DNA of 64,000 nt from Symplocastrum torsivum CPER-KK1. GTDB taxonomy: Bacteria > Cyanobacteriota > Cyanobacteriia > Cyanobacteriales > Coleofasciculaceae. The position numbers and the translations under genes were made by a program. Location: assembly GCA_019358875.1 (NCBI GenBank), contig JAHHIF010000027.1:32002-96001 (forward strand), read 5' to 3'. This document shows, in pieces, positions 32,907 through 41,909 of the stretch (position 1 is the first letter of the stretch; every line of letters begins with the position of its first letter). The notes beneath the pieces were generated by a model that saw only the letters and a list, made by a program, of their open reading frames with translations, was not told the DNA's origin and did not search any database.

Positions 32907-35183
32907 TTATTTCCGCCACCCTGCACTTAGTAGATTTCGCCGTTTATCGAATAATACTCTGGGCTTGAGCAAAATTTTAAATAGCAGGAAAAGCGATCGC
33001 AATTCTCCTGGAGTTTCCCGCCGTTGCCATTGCCCAGGACGGCAAAATAGCATTTCTACTAAACGCCGTTGTTGCTTAACGGGAGGAGTGTCGAAGGCTA
33101 CCTGTAGAGTAGAGAATAATTTCTCTTGGCTGGTTTGGGTTACCACTCCAGATAGCTGCAATTTTTCCTCCATCATTTCCAACTTTACTGACAGAGTTTC
33201 TAATTTCTCTAGGGGAAGTGGAATTGATTGGGTCAATTTAATGGACGCGCCAATTTCTGAAATTTCTGTTGTAATACCCCACAAGGTTTGATTAGCGACC
33301 TCAACGCGCACGACTCGCTGCAAATCAAACCACTCATAAACATCCTGTTTCGGGACATCCAGCAAAATTAGTAAGGAGATGCCTATTAGTAATAGGTTGT
33401 AGGCGCTCCAAATCCATCCTAAACTGATACCTTCAAACAAGTCTTGCTGGTCGGGAGCCATTGTGTGCATTGAGGGCAAATGCAGGAGTGCCATTCCTAA
33501 GTTGCGCCATAAGCTGATGGCTGTAGCGATGAATAGGATAATTAGAGGCCAAGCCAAAGCCCAATTAAACACAAAGCGATCGCGTTTTATTCCTTTGGGT
33601 GTTACTTTAAATCCTTTAGAAAACGGATTCAGCATTACTTGAATTACTGTTAGCGCTAAGGGAAAACAAAAGGCTAGAGAGTAAATATCTGAGAGTAAAG
33701 CTGACCGAGAACGATAGTTCAACCAGGAAAAAAACGACAACTGCACGAGGTAGTAAGGTAGGAAAAAATACAGTAATTCAATTAAAGAGGTTTGCATCGG
33801 AATCACACCAAAGAATGAATAAGCCAGTGGCATGATGAGAAACCCCACCCGTGAGAAGCTGGTGAACCAATGCAGTAATCCTTCTAAATGCGCCAACCTT
33901 TGAATGGGTCGTAATCCAGGAATGGTTAAAGGATTTGTCTCCAGAAAAAATGCCTGCAAAGTCCCTCTTGCCCACCGTAGGCGTTGAGACGCATGGGCAG
34001 CAATATTTTCTGCGGCTAACCCAGCACTTAATTTTTCATCTAAATAAATTAGCTGGTAGCCCAGGGCGCTGATGCGAATGCCAGTAAAGTAATCTTCACT
34101 CAAGGAATTGGTCACAAAACCACCAGCCGCTTCAAGCGCACACCGTCTTACGACAAAGGATGTTCCGGCACAAACAACCCCACCAGCACCATCCCGAATG
34201 GGCTGAATTTGCCGATAAAAGACTTCTTCTTCAGGGGTTAAGACATCTTCTAACCCTAAATTGTGAGCAATTGGGTCAGCATTGTAGAAACTTTGAGGCG
34301 TTTGGATTAAGCCAATTTTCTCATTTTGGAAAAAGCCAACGGTGCGCGTGAGAAAGTTTTTGGTAGGAACAAAATCAGCATCGAATACAACAATTAACTC
34401 TCCCTTAGTTTTCGCGATCGCATGGTTTAAGTTTCCGGCTTTTGCATAGCGACTCTCATTGCGAGTTATATAGACACAGCCTAATTCTGAGGCTAATTTT
34501 TTAACCTCTGAACGCTTGGTATCATCAAGTAAGTAAACTGTTTTGTTAGCATAATCAATTGCCTGACAGCCAATGATTGTCCGGCGCAGAATAAAAACAG
34601 GCTCGTTGTAGGTTGGAACTAAAATATCAACGGAGGGTGTATACCTACCCGACGTTACAGCTAAGGCGACCTGTGATGCTTGTTGGCTGCGGTCTTTGAC
34701 ATTCAGCATTAAAAATAGCTGAATGGTACTGCTAAAGAGTACTAACATTTCTAAGAAAAATAACCACAGGCTAAAGACACCATTGAGGGGATTCGATAAA
34801 TTCAGGGTAGAAAGCGATCGCCACAAAACATAGCGCCCCATCAAGCCCAGCAAAATTCCCACAACCAGCCAGCCCGACCAAGGACGAGGACGAGGTGAAA
34901 TCTTCATCACCGCAAAGATTCCGACAAGCAAGCCAAACGTGGGCAACAGTAAATACTTCTGATGAGACGTTGGTGCTTGTAGCCAGATTGGCGGATTTTC
35001 TTGCAACACTTTGAGTTGGGCAAATAGCTGCGTTATCGTCCCTTCTCCAGCTAACCAAGCCGCTGCTACGACAATGGCACTAAGCACAATGCCTAGCATC
35101 ACCAGTGTTGCCACGCGCAGCCGGAGAACTCGCCTAAAGAGACGATGCCTTGAATGAAAGCGCATGAACTGTGAAACTGACAT
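32907..35183 (-). CDS. Membrane glycosyltransferase, cellulose-synthase-like, with PilZ-like C-terminus
   Basis: Start placed at the ATG at 35183 (MSVSQFMRF), preceded by AAGGAAG; the frame stays open 26 codons upstream. About 758 residues. Membrane helices flank a GT2 domain with DILVPTYNEP, LLDDTKRSE (first Asp pair), VVFDADFVPT (DxD), SLSEDYFTG (the base; TED in most cellulose synthases) and QRLRWARG (the acceptor QxxRW). After a second helical block the cytoplasmic tail has LQRVVRVEV and EISEIGASIKL, the RxxxR and (D/N)xSxxG-like parts of a PilZ domain that binds c-di-GMP. It could make cellulose or another beta-glucan. No bcsB or other bcs genes are adjacent. Confidence 0.9.
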   Translation of the reverse strand: MSVSQFMRFHSRHRLFRRVLRLRVATLVMLGIVLSAIVVAAAWLAGEGTITQLFAQLKVLQENPPIWLQAPTSHQKYLLLPTFGLLVGIFAVMKISPRPRPWSGWLVVGILLGLMGRYVLWRSLSTLNLSNPLNGVFSLWLFFLEMLVLFSSTIQLFLMLNVKDRSQQASQVALAVTSGRYTPSVDILVPTYNEPVFILRRTIIGCQAIDYANKTVYLLDDTKRSEVKKLASELGCVYITRNESRYAKAGNLNHAIAKTKGELIVVFDADFVPTKNFLTRTVGFFQNEKIGLIQTPQSFYNADPIAHNLGLEDVLTPEEEVFYRQIQPIRDGAGGVVCAGTSFVVRRCALEAAGGFVTNSLSEDYFTGIRISALGYQLIYLDEKLSAGLAAENIAAHASQRLRWARGTLQAFFLETNPLTIPGLRPIQRLAHLEGLLHWFTSFSRVGFLIMPLAYSFFGVIPMQTSLIELLYFFLPYYLVQLSFFSWLNYRSRSALLSDIYSLAFCFPLALTVIQVMLNPFSKGFKVTPKGIKRDRFVFNWALAWPLIILFIATAISLWRNLGMALLHLPSMHTMAPDQQDLFEGISLGWIWSAYNLLLIGISLLILLDVPKQDVYEWFDLQRVVRVEVANQTLWGITTEISEIGASIKLTQSIPLPLEKLETLSVKLEMMEEKLQLSGVVTQTSQEKLFSTLQVAFDTPPVKQQRRLVEMLFCRPGQWQRRETPGELRSLFLLFKILLKPRVLFDKRRNLLSAGWRK

Positions 35184-35306
35184 TTCTTCCTTTGTTGCCT
35201 TGGCATTCAAGTTCAAGTTACTGAGAGAAAATTGTTTCAAAACTTTACAATTAGCTCTCAATGCAATGATAACGAGTGATGGCAGGTAAACAGAAGAGCA
35301 TAGTTA

Positions 35307-35426
35307 GTGGAAAGCTCGCAAAGTCAGCTCAAAGTTAAAGCCGTTGTCGTGACCATGTTTGATGAGGGAGACGATGTAATTGCTGAATCAGGGGAATTTA
35401 AGCTATGTGCGATCGCGAAACTTTGA
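35307..35426 (+). pseudogene. N-terminal remnant of a purine nucleoside permease-like gene
   Basis: A short frame reads QLKVKAVVVTMFDEGDD followed by AESGEFKL, then stops at 35424-35426. This is very like the mature start of NUP-type purine nucleoside permeases (VVVTMFExGxDxGDxPGEF). Nothing downstream continues the gene. The rest of the 410-bp gap (35262-35672) holds a 6-bp stem CCCCCA (35445-35450)/TGGGGG (35469-35474) and no other gene. Confidence 0.42.
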
Positions 35427-35672
35427 ACAAAAGTCGCCCGCAGTCCCCCATCAAGAGCTTTCATCAGGTGGGGGTTAGGGCAAGGCTATACCTCATTGGG
35501 AGTATTTGTTAAGGCTCTAGTTAAATTTATTGATTATTCTGTTTCGACCTCTAGGTTGAGGCTAGGTTGAGTGTTCTAGATCACTATTAAATAATGAACC
35601 GAGCTTTTGCCTATCCAACTACCTTCACTGTAAGAGGCAAGCAAAAGCCGCGAAACCTTTGGCGACGGTATT

Positions 35673-36491
35673 ATGCAATCTCACGCACTTCAAGAAAACG
35701 AACTCGATCCGAAAACTCGCACCTTCTATTGCCAATTAATGGATATTTTGAGTAAATCTCAAATGCCGTTTCTCGTCGGTGGCGGGTATGCTTTCGATCG
35801 TTACACGAGAATTGCACGACAGACGAAAGACTTAGACCTTTTTGTTCGCCCTAATGATTGTTCACGCATCCTGGAGTTTCTCGCACAGAAAGGCTATCGG
35901 ACTGAGATGACTGCGTCTCACTGGTTGGGAAAAGCTTTTTCTAGCGATAGCGAGGACTTTGTGGATCTGATCTTCAAGTCTGCTAACGGTTTGAGTGAGG
36001 TTGATGATCTCTGGTTTGAACATGCCGTTGAAGAGGAAGTTCTAGGGATGTCTGTGCTGATCTGCCCGGTGGAGGAAATGCTTTGCTCAAAGGCATTCGT
36101 GATGGCTCGCGATCGCTTTGATGGTCCGGATGTCGCACACCTACTGCTTGCCTGTAGCGATCAAATGGATTGGTCGCGCCTACTTTATCGCTTTGGCGAT
36201 CGCTGGCGAGTACTCTTGAGCCATCTAATTCTCTTTGGCTTCATCTATCCTGGAGAGCGATCGCTAATTCCAGACTGGGTTATGAAAGAGCTGTTCCAAC
36301 GTCTACAACAGGAGTTAGACAGTGCCCCTCCGACAGAAAAACTCTGTCAAGGTTCGCTTTTATCGCCATTGCAGTATCAAATTGATGTCGAGCAATGGGG
36401 ATATCAGGATGCACGACTTTCTCCCAAAGGTGGTATGACAACAGCAGAAATCTCCGATTGGATAGCTCATTTGAAGGAAGAAAAAAGCTGA
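35673..36491 (+). CDS. Nucleotidyltransferase-fold protein
   Basis: 272 residues. Residues about 33-65 contain FLVGGGYAFDRYTRIARQTKDLDLFV: a GG pair followed by D-x-D, the active-site layout of MNT/AbiEii-like nucleotidyltransferases. A second acidic strand is DFVDLIFK, and CPVEEMLCSKAFVMARDRFDGPD has the conserved Lys and acidic residues after the core. Similar proteins include aminoglycoside nucleotidyltransferases and toxin-type transferases, but many in cyanobacteria have no known target. The C-terminal 100 residues are helical. There is no obvious antitoxin or HEPN partner beside it, so I do not call it a toxin. Confidence 0.78.
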   Translation: MQSHALQENELDPKTRTFYCQLMDILSKSQMPFLVGGGYAFDRYTRIARQTKDLDLFVRPNDCSRILEFLAQKGYRTEMTASHWLGKAFSSDSEDFVDLIFKSANGLSEVDDLWFEHAVEEEVLGMSVLICPVEEMLCSKAFVMARDRFDGPDVAHLLLACSDQMDWSRLLYRFGDRWRVLLSHLILFGFIYPGERSLIPDWVMKELFQRLQQELDSAPPTEKLCQGSLLSPLQYQIDVEQWGYQDARLSPKGGMTTAEISDWIAHLKEEKS

Positions 36492-36512
36492 TGGCTGATA
36501 GCTAGCAGCTTT
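36484..36512. terminator. Hairpin between convergent genes
   Basis: AAAGCTG (36484-36490) pairs with CAGCTTT (36506-36512) at the 3' ends of the nucleotidyltransferase and cdsA genes. The GCTGATAGCT text inside recurs at about 19466-19485, marking a short dispersed repeat. Confidence 0.55.
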
Positions 36513-36545
36513 CTGCTATGAATTATTTTTCTAGAGGTTCCTAGC

Positions 36546-37451
36546 CTACAAAAATGGTGGCAGAAGAGGCAACAAGAGAGTCACGAAATAATAAACTAAA
36601 GGCGCAGTGAAAACATAGCTGTCTGTCCGGTCTAACATTCCTCCATGCCCCGGAATCAACTGTCCTGAATCCTTTACCCCAGCATCTCGTTTCATCATTG
36701 ACTCGGTTAAGTCTCCAAGCAAGCTAGCAATACCGACGAGGGTGCCTAAAATAATGCCACTGACTTGCCAGCTAGGCCAGTGTAGATACCAAGCCCCAGC
36801 TATGGCGACAGCAATACTACCTGCAACACCAAAGATTGCTCCTTCAACTGTCTTTTTGGGACTAATAATCGAAAGGCGAGTACGACCAAAGAATTTGCCA
36901 AAAAAGTAAGCCCCAATATCTGCTGCCCAAATGCAGCCAAAGCCTAATAGTGTTGCCGTCAAGGCTTCCGGTAAGGCACTAAAGTCAGTCCATGAGCTAG
37001 GCCAGTACCCGCCTAAAGGAAGCTTACTAGCAGAAGCTGTAGCATCAAGAGGAAGGGATGACGCATGTGTCAAGCCCACTCGTAAACGAACCCAATAGCT
37101 GGGTAGATAGCCACCATAGAGTAATCCCAAAATTGAAGAGGCAACATCAGCAATCGTCGCCATCTTGGGCTGGAAGAGAAGGTAGAAACAGATAAAGGTG
37201 CCTGCTATTGGAAATACGGCATCCGTGAGAGTCGGTGAAAGGGTTGCCGTAACCAACAGCAGCAGACTTACAACAATCGTACTTTTGGCTGCTGGTTCAA
37301 TTCCCTTTGCCCGAACCAGTTGAAAGTATTCCAATAAACCCAGGTAGACAATAATGGAAAAGCCAAGGGTAAAGTACCATCCCCCAAGAATGATCATCCC
37401 CAAGGCTAGGGCGATCGCAATGATTCCACTTAAAATTCGGGGCCAAGACAT
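36546..37451 (-). CDS. cdsA: Phosphatidate cytidylyltransferase
   Basis: 301 residues with about eight membrane helices. The C-terminal CDS signature is complete: MMKRDAGVKDSGQLIPGHGG then MLDRTDSYVF, giving the metal-binding Asp residues. CIWAADIGAYFFGKFFGRTR and SPKKTVEGAIFG are also family segments. CdsA makes CDP-diacylglycerol from phosphatidate and CTP, the entry to phosphatidylglycerol, which photosystems require. The gene lies 145 bp downstream of cbiT on the same strand, with the decarboxylase before that; this order is common in cyanobacteria and may be one transcript. Confidence 0.96.
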   Translation of the reverse strand: MSWPRILSGIIAIALALGMIILGGWYFTLGFSIIVYLGLLEYFQLVRAKGIEPAAKSTIVVSLLLLVTATLSPTLTDAVFPIAGTFICFYLLFQPKMATIADVASSILGLLYGGYLPSYWVRLRVGLTHASSLPLDATASASKLPLGGYWPSSWTDFSALPEALTATLLGFGCIWAADIGAYFFGKFFGRTRLSIISPKKTVEGAIFGVAGSIAVAIAGAWYLHWPSWQVSGIILGTLVGIASLLGDLTESMMKRDAGVKDSGQLIPGHGGMLDRTDSYVFTAPLVYYFVTLLLPLLPPFL

Positions 37452-37595
37452 AGGACGCTTTAGTAGAAGACAGTTGGGTCAAACTGTCCAGATTAAGAGG
37501 GGCAGGGTCAAACAAGAGAGATTATTACAATCTCATCAAACGAAAGCATATACTTTTGCTTACTTTAACGAATTCACGGCAAACTGCAATCTAAT

Positions 37596-38198
37596 CTAAT
37601 CAAGCTTTTCACCGCTCAAGATAAAAATTGGATCAACAGCGGCAAAGGTTTGATGGGTGCCTCGTGTTTCCAAGCGATTAACGGCTGATTGAACGACTTC
37701 AATGTTGCGAGCGTGTAACTCAGCAAAGCCTTCAGACAAAGCATAGAGACTTTCTAGATTAGCCGCTGTTGCGACGACTCGACCGGAGGGTCGTAAGTAT
37801 TGCCAAACTTCCTTAAGAATTTCCTTAATTGCACGTCCTCCCTCAATGCAGATACGGTGAGGCGATTGAGGTAGGTCTTTCAGGCATTCTGGGGCACTCC
37901 CTTCAACAACTTCGACATTGTAGACCCCAAAGCGATCGCAGTTGCGCCGAATTAAATTAGCCACGTCCTCATCTCGTTCTATCGCAATAATCTTACCCTT
38001 GGGACATAATAATCCTGTTTCTACTGTAATTGTGCCCGTCCCAGCACCAATATCCCATACTAAGGAGCTAGGTTGCAGCCGTAAGGCACAAATCAAGAGC
38101 AACCGTACTTCTCTCTTACTAAGAGGAATACCTGGTAACCGCTCAAATAAATCATCAGGGATGCCTGGTGTAACATAAGGCCAGAGTTCAGAAGGCAT
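37596..38198 (-). CDS. cbiT: Precorrin-6Y/8-type C15 methyltransferase (decarboxylating) subunit
   Basis: 200 residues, a class I methyltransferase of the CbiT/CobL C-terminal type. GIPDDLFERLPGIPLSKREVR is the diagnostic opening. SAM binding: LVWDIGAGTGTITVETGLLC and IIAIERDEDVANLI. VEGSAPECL and ICIEGGRAIKEIL follow in the usual order. CbiT methylates C15 and decarboxylates the C12 acetate side chain of precorrin in cobalamin synthesis. It is a stand-alone subunit; CbiE must be encoded elsewhere. It sits between the decarboxylase and cdsA on the minus strand. Confidence 0.94.
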   Translation of the reverse strand: MPSELWPYVTPGIPDDLFERLPGIPLSKREVRLLLICALRLQPSSLVWDIGAGTGTITVETGLLCPKGKIIAIERDEDVANLIRRNCDRFGVYNVEVVEGSAPECLKDLPQSPHRICIEGGRAIKEILKEVWQYLRPSGRVVATAANLESLYALSEGFAELHARNIEVVQSAVNRLETRGTHQTFAAVDPIFILSGEKLD

Positions 38199-38460
38199 TT
38201 TGGCGCTAAGAAGATAGCGAGAGTTTTCCCTAGATTAACCCAAGCCCTACTGGGAATTGTTCATCACATAGCAAACGGCAGAAGGCAGAAGGCTTTTATG
38301 TTTATTACTAATACGTGGTTGTTTGGGTCGTTAAATCTGTCCTAACCTTTATGGTGACAGCTATACCTCGTGCATTTATCTTGTCTAGGGATTTGCGAGG
38401 AGGATGTCACTAAGCTTTCGGTAAAATCTGCACCGTTCTATCACTAACAACTAACAACTT

Positions 38461-39969
38461 TCACCTAACAACTTTCAATGTTTTGAAACTGGGGTCGCTG
38501 CAACCCGTGATTTGACCCCCCAAGGTAAGGACTTGTTGCAAGTATTCAATCGCAGCGGGATTGATGACTTCTCCAGGCATTAAAGCAGGAATTCCAGGAG
38601 GGTAGGGACAGACTAACTCAGCACTGATGCGGTCTAAGGTTTGCTCAAGGGGTAGTGTTTCGGTTGGGGAAAAGAAAGCGTCACGTGGAGAGATTGCAGG
38701 ACTAATGGTAAAGGATGAAGGATGAATTAATAGCAATTCTGCTTTCCATTTTTGGAAGACATCTTGCAATGGCGTGATGGACTTTGAACGGTATTTATTT
38801 TGAGTAATCGTATTGAAAGCATAGACTAACTGCTGAATATCAGCTTCTGTATTACCTAAACTAATGATAAAGGTGAGATGTTGAAGTGTCGGCAGTTCCG
38901 CAATCACACCAAGTTGTTGATGAAAAATTTCATCTGCCTCAAATCCGCTCAACCCTAACTCCAAAACTCTTACGGTGAGACGGGTTCGGTCGAGGGCAAA
39001 TAAGCCTGGGCTTTTTACAGCGTCTAAAACCGATAGTCCAGGAATCTGGCTAATTTTCGTCCTCGCATCATCAGCTAGCTGCAAGGTTTGGCTCATCAGT
39101 TCTTCTCCGTGCAGTGCCATTTGTTGCCGCGCCGCATCTAAAGAAGCGAGGAGTAAGTAGCTAGGACTCGTAGATTGGACTAACTGTAATGCTTTACTCA
39201 ACCGTTCTCGCTCTACTCGCTTACCTTGGAGGTGCAACATCGAGGCTTGAGTCATTGCACCCAGAATCTTGTGAGTTGATTGCACCGTTAAGTCAGCACC
39301 TGTGGATAAGGCGGAAGGCGGCAAGTCGGGATGGAAGGCAAAATGAGGTCCGTGAGCTTCATCAACGAGTAGAGGGATGTTGTATTGATGAACTAGTTCG
39401 GCGATCGCATTAAGATTTCCACAAGCACCGTGATAGGTTGGGTAGACCATCATCACGGCTTTGGCATCGGGATGTTGCTTGAGAGCTGCGGCTACAGCAA
39501 CTGGTGTGATACTGTGGGCGAGGTCAATGGCTGGGTCATATTCCGGGTTAATAAATACAGGCACTGCCCCAGAGAGAATTAAACCTGCGATCGCAGATTG
39601 ATGAATATTTCGAGGTAAGATAATTTTTTCCCCTGCACCACAGGTTGCCAAAATTGCCGCCATCACCCCAGCCGTTGAACCATTAACGAGAAACCAAGTT
39701 TCCTCTGCCCCAAAAGCAGCAGCCGCTAATTCCTGCGCCTCTTGGATAACACCTTCAGGAGCAAACAAGTTATCTAAATTCGGCAACTCTGGTAAATCGG
39801 CAAGAAATACCGATGCGCCCAACAAATCTAGCAGCGACTGAGGGGTTCCTTTTCCCCGCTTGTGTCCGGGCGCATAAAAAGGCGCATGACGCTGATGAGC
39901 CGCTGTCCGGAGAGCGTCTACCAGGGGTGTTCTAATCTGTGATTGTCGATGAACGTGGCGATTAGTCAT
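38461..39969 (-). CDS. Orn/Lys/Arg decarboxylase (fold type I PLP enzyme)
   Basis: Start taken at the ATG at 39969 (MTNRHVHRQSQIRTPLVDAL), giving 502 residues; the frame is open 31 codons further but without family similarity. Motifs: APGHKRGKG, WFLVNGSTAGVMAAI, LVDEAHGPHFAFHPDLP with Asp203 and His206, and the PLP lysine 234 in STHKILGAMTQASML. The C-terminus has the small domain with CPYPPGIPALMPGEVI. Enzymes of this group form cadaverine, putrescine or agmatine. Cyanobacterial members of this length are often annotated lysine decarboxylase or arginine decarboxylase; the substrate cannot be fixed by eye. It may head the transcript leading to cbiT and cdsA. Confidence 0.92.
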   Translation of the reverse strand: MTNRHVHRQSQIRTPLVDALRTAAHQRHAPFYAPGHKRGKGTPQSLLDLLGASVFLADLPELPNLDNLFAPEGVIQEAQELAAAAFGAEETWFLVNGSTAGVMAAILATCGAGEKIILPRNIHQSAIAGLILSGAVPVFINPEYDPAIDLAHSITPVAVAAALKQHPDAKAVMMVYPTYHGACGNLNAIAELVHQYNIPLLVDEAHGPHFAFHPDLPPSALSTGADLTVQSTHKILGAMTQASMLHLQGKRVERERLSKALQLVQSTSPSYLLLASLDAARQQMALHGEELMSQTLQLADDARTKISQIPGLSVLDAVKSPGLFALDRTRLTVRVLELGLSGFEADEIFHQQLGVIAELPTLQHLTFIISLGNTEADIQQLVYAFNTITQNKYRSKSITPLQDVFQKWKAELLLIHPSSFTISPAISPRDAFFSPTETLPLEQTLDRISAELVCPYPPGIPALMPGEVINPAAIEYLQQVLTLGGQITGCSDPSFKTLKVVR

Positions 39970-40300
39970 AGGCGATATACAAGGGGAAGTCCACCTACAA
40001 ATCCTATCTAACTGCTCGTGAGATGCTTTTGCTGTGTTGCACGAGCGATAATGCCCCCACACGGATTGATGTTCTCTACAAACCTTGCTCTATGTAGCCG
40101 TTAGTTTAGACTACACACGTTTGTTAATTCAGTTTTCGACAAAAAAACGAGGTGACAGGAAGTTGTCTATCTAAGCCTTGGACTTTGCCTTGGCTTGCCC
40201 TGAATTGCAATTAATTTAGGTCTACTGTTATAAGATTATCCAAACTCACTGTCTTTTGCTAAGTGCTTTGAAGGTGTAGCCATTTGGGGAGATGTGAGGT

Positions 40301-40618
40301 TTGAAGATTCCCTCTAAAGTAGTGAAGTCAAATCATGGAATCAAACATTTTATGATTAACCCAAGTCCGCAACCCACTCCGGGTCCACAAATCCCCGGTA
40401 CAGAGCCAGCACCCTTACCGTCACCAAATCCCCAACCCGTACCCGAACCTGTACCCAGCCCGATTCCTCAACCCGCTGTTCCGGAACCCGTACCCGAACC
40501 TGTACCCAGCCCAATTCCTCAACCTGCTGTTCCAGAACCCGTGCCGGAGGTCGTTCCCTCCCCAATTCCTCAGACAATACCCGCACCAATTCCCCAAACG
40601 ATTCCTGAACCAAAATAA
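40301..40618 (+). CDS. Proline-rich repeat protein, hypothetical
   Basis: The open frame codes for up to 105 residues; a more usual ATG lies at 40352 (MINPSPQPTPGPQ). From there the protein is almost entirely Pro, Glu, Val and Gln, built on a 17-residue repeat PEPVPSPIPQPAVPEPV encoded by a 51-bp DNA repeat (second copy begins at 40493), followed by shorter IPQT and IPAPIPQT units. No signal peptide or domain is visible. It would be an extended, polyproline-like chain. It lies 57 bp before ychF. Whether it is translated is uncertain; the frame has no stops because the repeat is in phase. Confidence 0.55.
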   Translation: MKIPSKVVKSNHGIKHFMINPSPQPTPGPQIPGTEPAPLPSPNPQPVPEPVPSPIPQPAVPEPVPEPVPSPIPQPAVPEPVPEVVPSPIPQTIPAPIPQTIPEPK

Positions 40619-40674
40619 AATTAAGATGATTTAAGTTTCATCTAACTGCTGATACAACTCATCTTCAAACTGCC

Positions 40675-41766
40675 ATGCTAAGAGCCGGAATAGTTGGACT
40701 ACCCAACGTTGGCAAATCGACCTTATTTAACGCCCTAGTTGCCAATGCCAAGGCTGATGCGGCGAACTTTCCCTTCTGCACGATTGAGCCGAATGTCGGT
40801 GTTGTTGCCGTACCGGATGAGCGGTTGCAGGTTCTCGCAAAAATTTCTGACTCTGAGCAAATTGTGCCGACTCGTGTGGAGTTTGTCGATATTGCGGGTT
40901 TAGTCAAAGGGGCAAGTAAAGGCGAAGGATTGGGCAATCAATTCCTCGCAAATATCCGAGAAGTCGATGCAATAGTTCATGTTGTGCGCTGCTTTGATGA
41001 CGATGATATTATCCATGTCTCTGGTTCTGTTGACCCAGTGCGAGATATCGAAGTGATCAATCTGGAATTAGCGCTATCCGACTTATCTCAAGTTGAGCGC
41101 CGCATAGAGCGCACCCGTAAGCAAGCGCGTTCTAATAAAGATGCTCAGTTGGAACTCGAAGCCCTAGAAAAGCTAAGTGCTGGTTTGAATGAAGGTAAAT
41201 CCGTGCGCCACATTCACTTAAGTGAAGAAGAAACGGAAGCGGTGAAAACCTTGGGGTTATTAACGAGTAAGCCTATTATCTACGCCGCGAATGTGTCTGA
41301 AGATGATTTAGCAACAGGCAACGAATGGGTAGAGCAAGTGCGGCAGATTGCAGCAACCGAAAATGCCCAAGTTGTTGTTGTTTCTGCTCAAGTCGAGTCA
41401 GAACTTGTTGAGTTACCAGAAGAAGAGCGAGCAGATTTCCTCGCATCCCTTGGTGTGGAAGAAGGGGGGCTAAAATCCTTGATTCGGGCTACTTATGAAC
41501 TTTTAGGCTTGCGTACCTACTTTACGACGGGTCCAAAGGAAACCCGCGCCTGGACAATTAATGCTGGCATGAAAGCACCCCAAGCCGCAGGTACAATTCA
41601 CTCTGATTTTGAGCGAGGTTTTATTCGGGCAGAAACAGTCGCCTATAAAGACCTTGTGGGATTTGGTTCGATGAATGGCGCCAAGGAGAAAGGTTTAGTG
41701 CGCTCCGAAGGTAAAGAATATGTAGTACAGGAAGGGGATGTGATGCTTTTCCGGTTTAATGTCTAG
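40675..41766 (+). CDS. ychF: Redox-regulated ATPase YchF (Obg-like)
   Basis: 363 residues, the standard length. G1 loop GLPNVGKSTLFNAL, G3 FVDIAGLVKGASKGEG, and the ANVSEDDL segment in the G4 position (NxxE instead of NKxD) that gives YchF its ATP preference. The coiled-coil insert (VERRIERTRKQARS) and C-terminal TGS domain ending VVQEGDVMLFRFNV are complete. YchF binds the ribosome and is linked to oxidative stress. It may be co-transcribed with the proline-rich gene 56 bp upstream. A hairpin at 41816 follows. Confidence 0.97.
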   Translation: MLRAGIVGLPNVGKSTLFNALVANAKADAANFPFCTIEPNVGVVAVPDERLQVLAKISDSEQIVPTRVEFVDIAGLVKGASKGEGLGNQFLANIREVDAIVHVVRCFDDDDIIHVSGSVDPVRDIEVINLELALSDLSQVERRIERTRKQARSNKDAQLELEALEKLSAGLNEGKSVRHIHLSEEETEAVKTLGLLTSKPIIYAANVSEDDLATGNEWVEQVRQIAATENAQVVVVSAQVESELVELPEEERADFLASLGVEEGGLKSLIRATYELLGLRTYFTTGPKETRAWTINAGMKAPQAAGTIHSDFERGFIRAETVAYKDLVGFGSMNGAKEKGLVRSEGKEYVVQEGDVMLFRFNV

Positions 41767-41815
41767 GGTAGCGCTACTGGTGTGACATCCGGAATGCAAA
41801 GACAACATAGACAAA

Positions 41816-41853
41816 GAGCCAGTGCCTAGAAGTAGAAATCTCAGCACTGACTC
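41816..41853. terminator. Bidirectional hairpin after ychF
   Basis: GAGCCAGTGC (41816-41825) pairs with GCACTGACTC (41844-41853) with one mismatch. It lies between the convergent ends of ychF and the ATP-grasp gene; T-rich sequence follows on the plus side within 20 bp. Confidence 0.55.
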
Positions 41854-41909
41854 TAACTAGCCCCAACCTTAATTTTTAGAAGCCCTCACATTTTGTGACT
41901 AAGAAAAGA

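Noticed and set aside
35673..36491. MNT-HEPN type toxin-antitoxin
   Set aside because: The nucleotidyltransferase motif is present but no HEPN-domain gene is adjacent.
38199..38460. Cobalamin riboswitch near cbiT
   Set aside because: No B12-box-like GCCACTG element or long structured leader was seen upstream of the gene.
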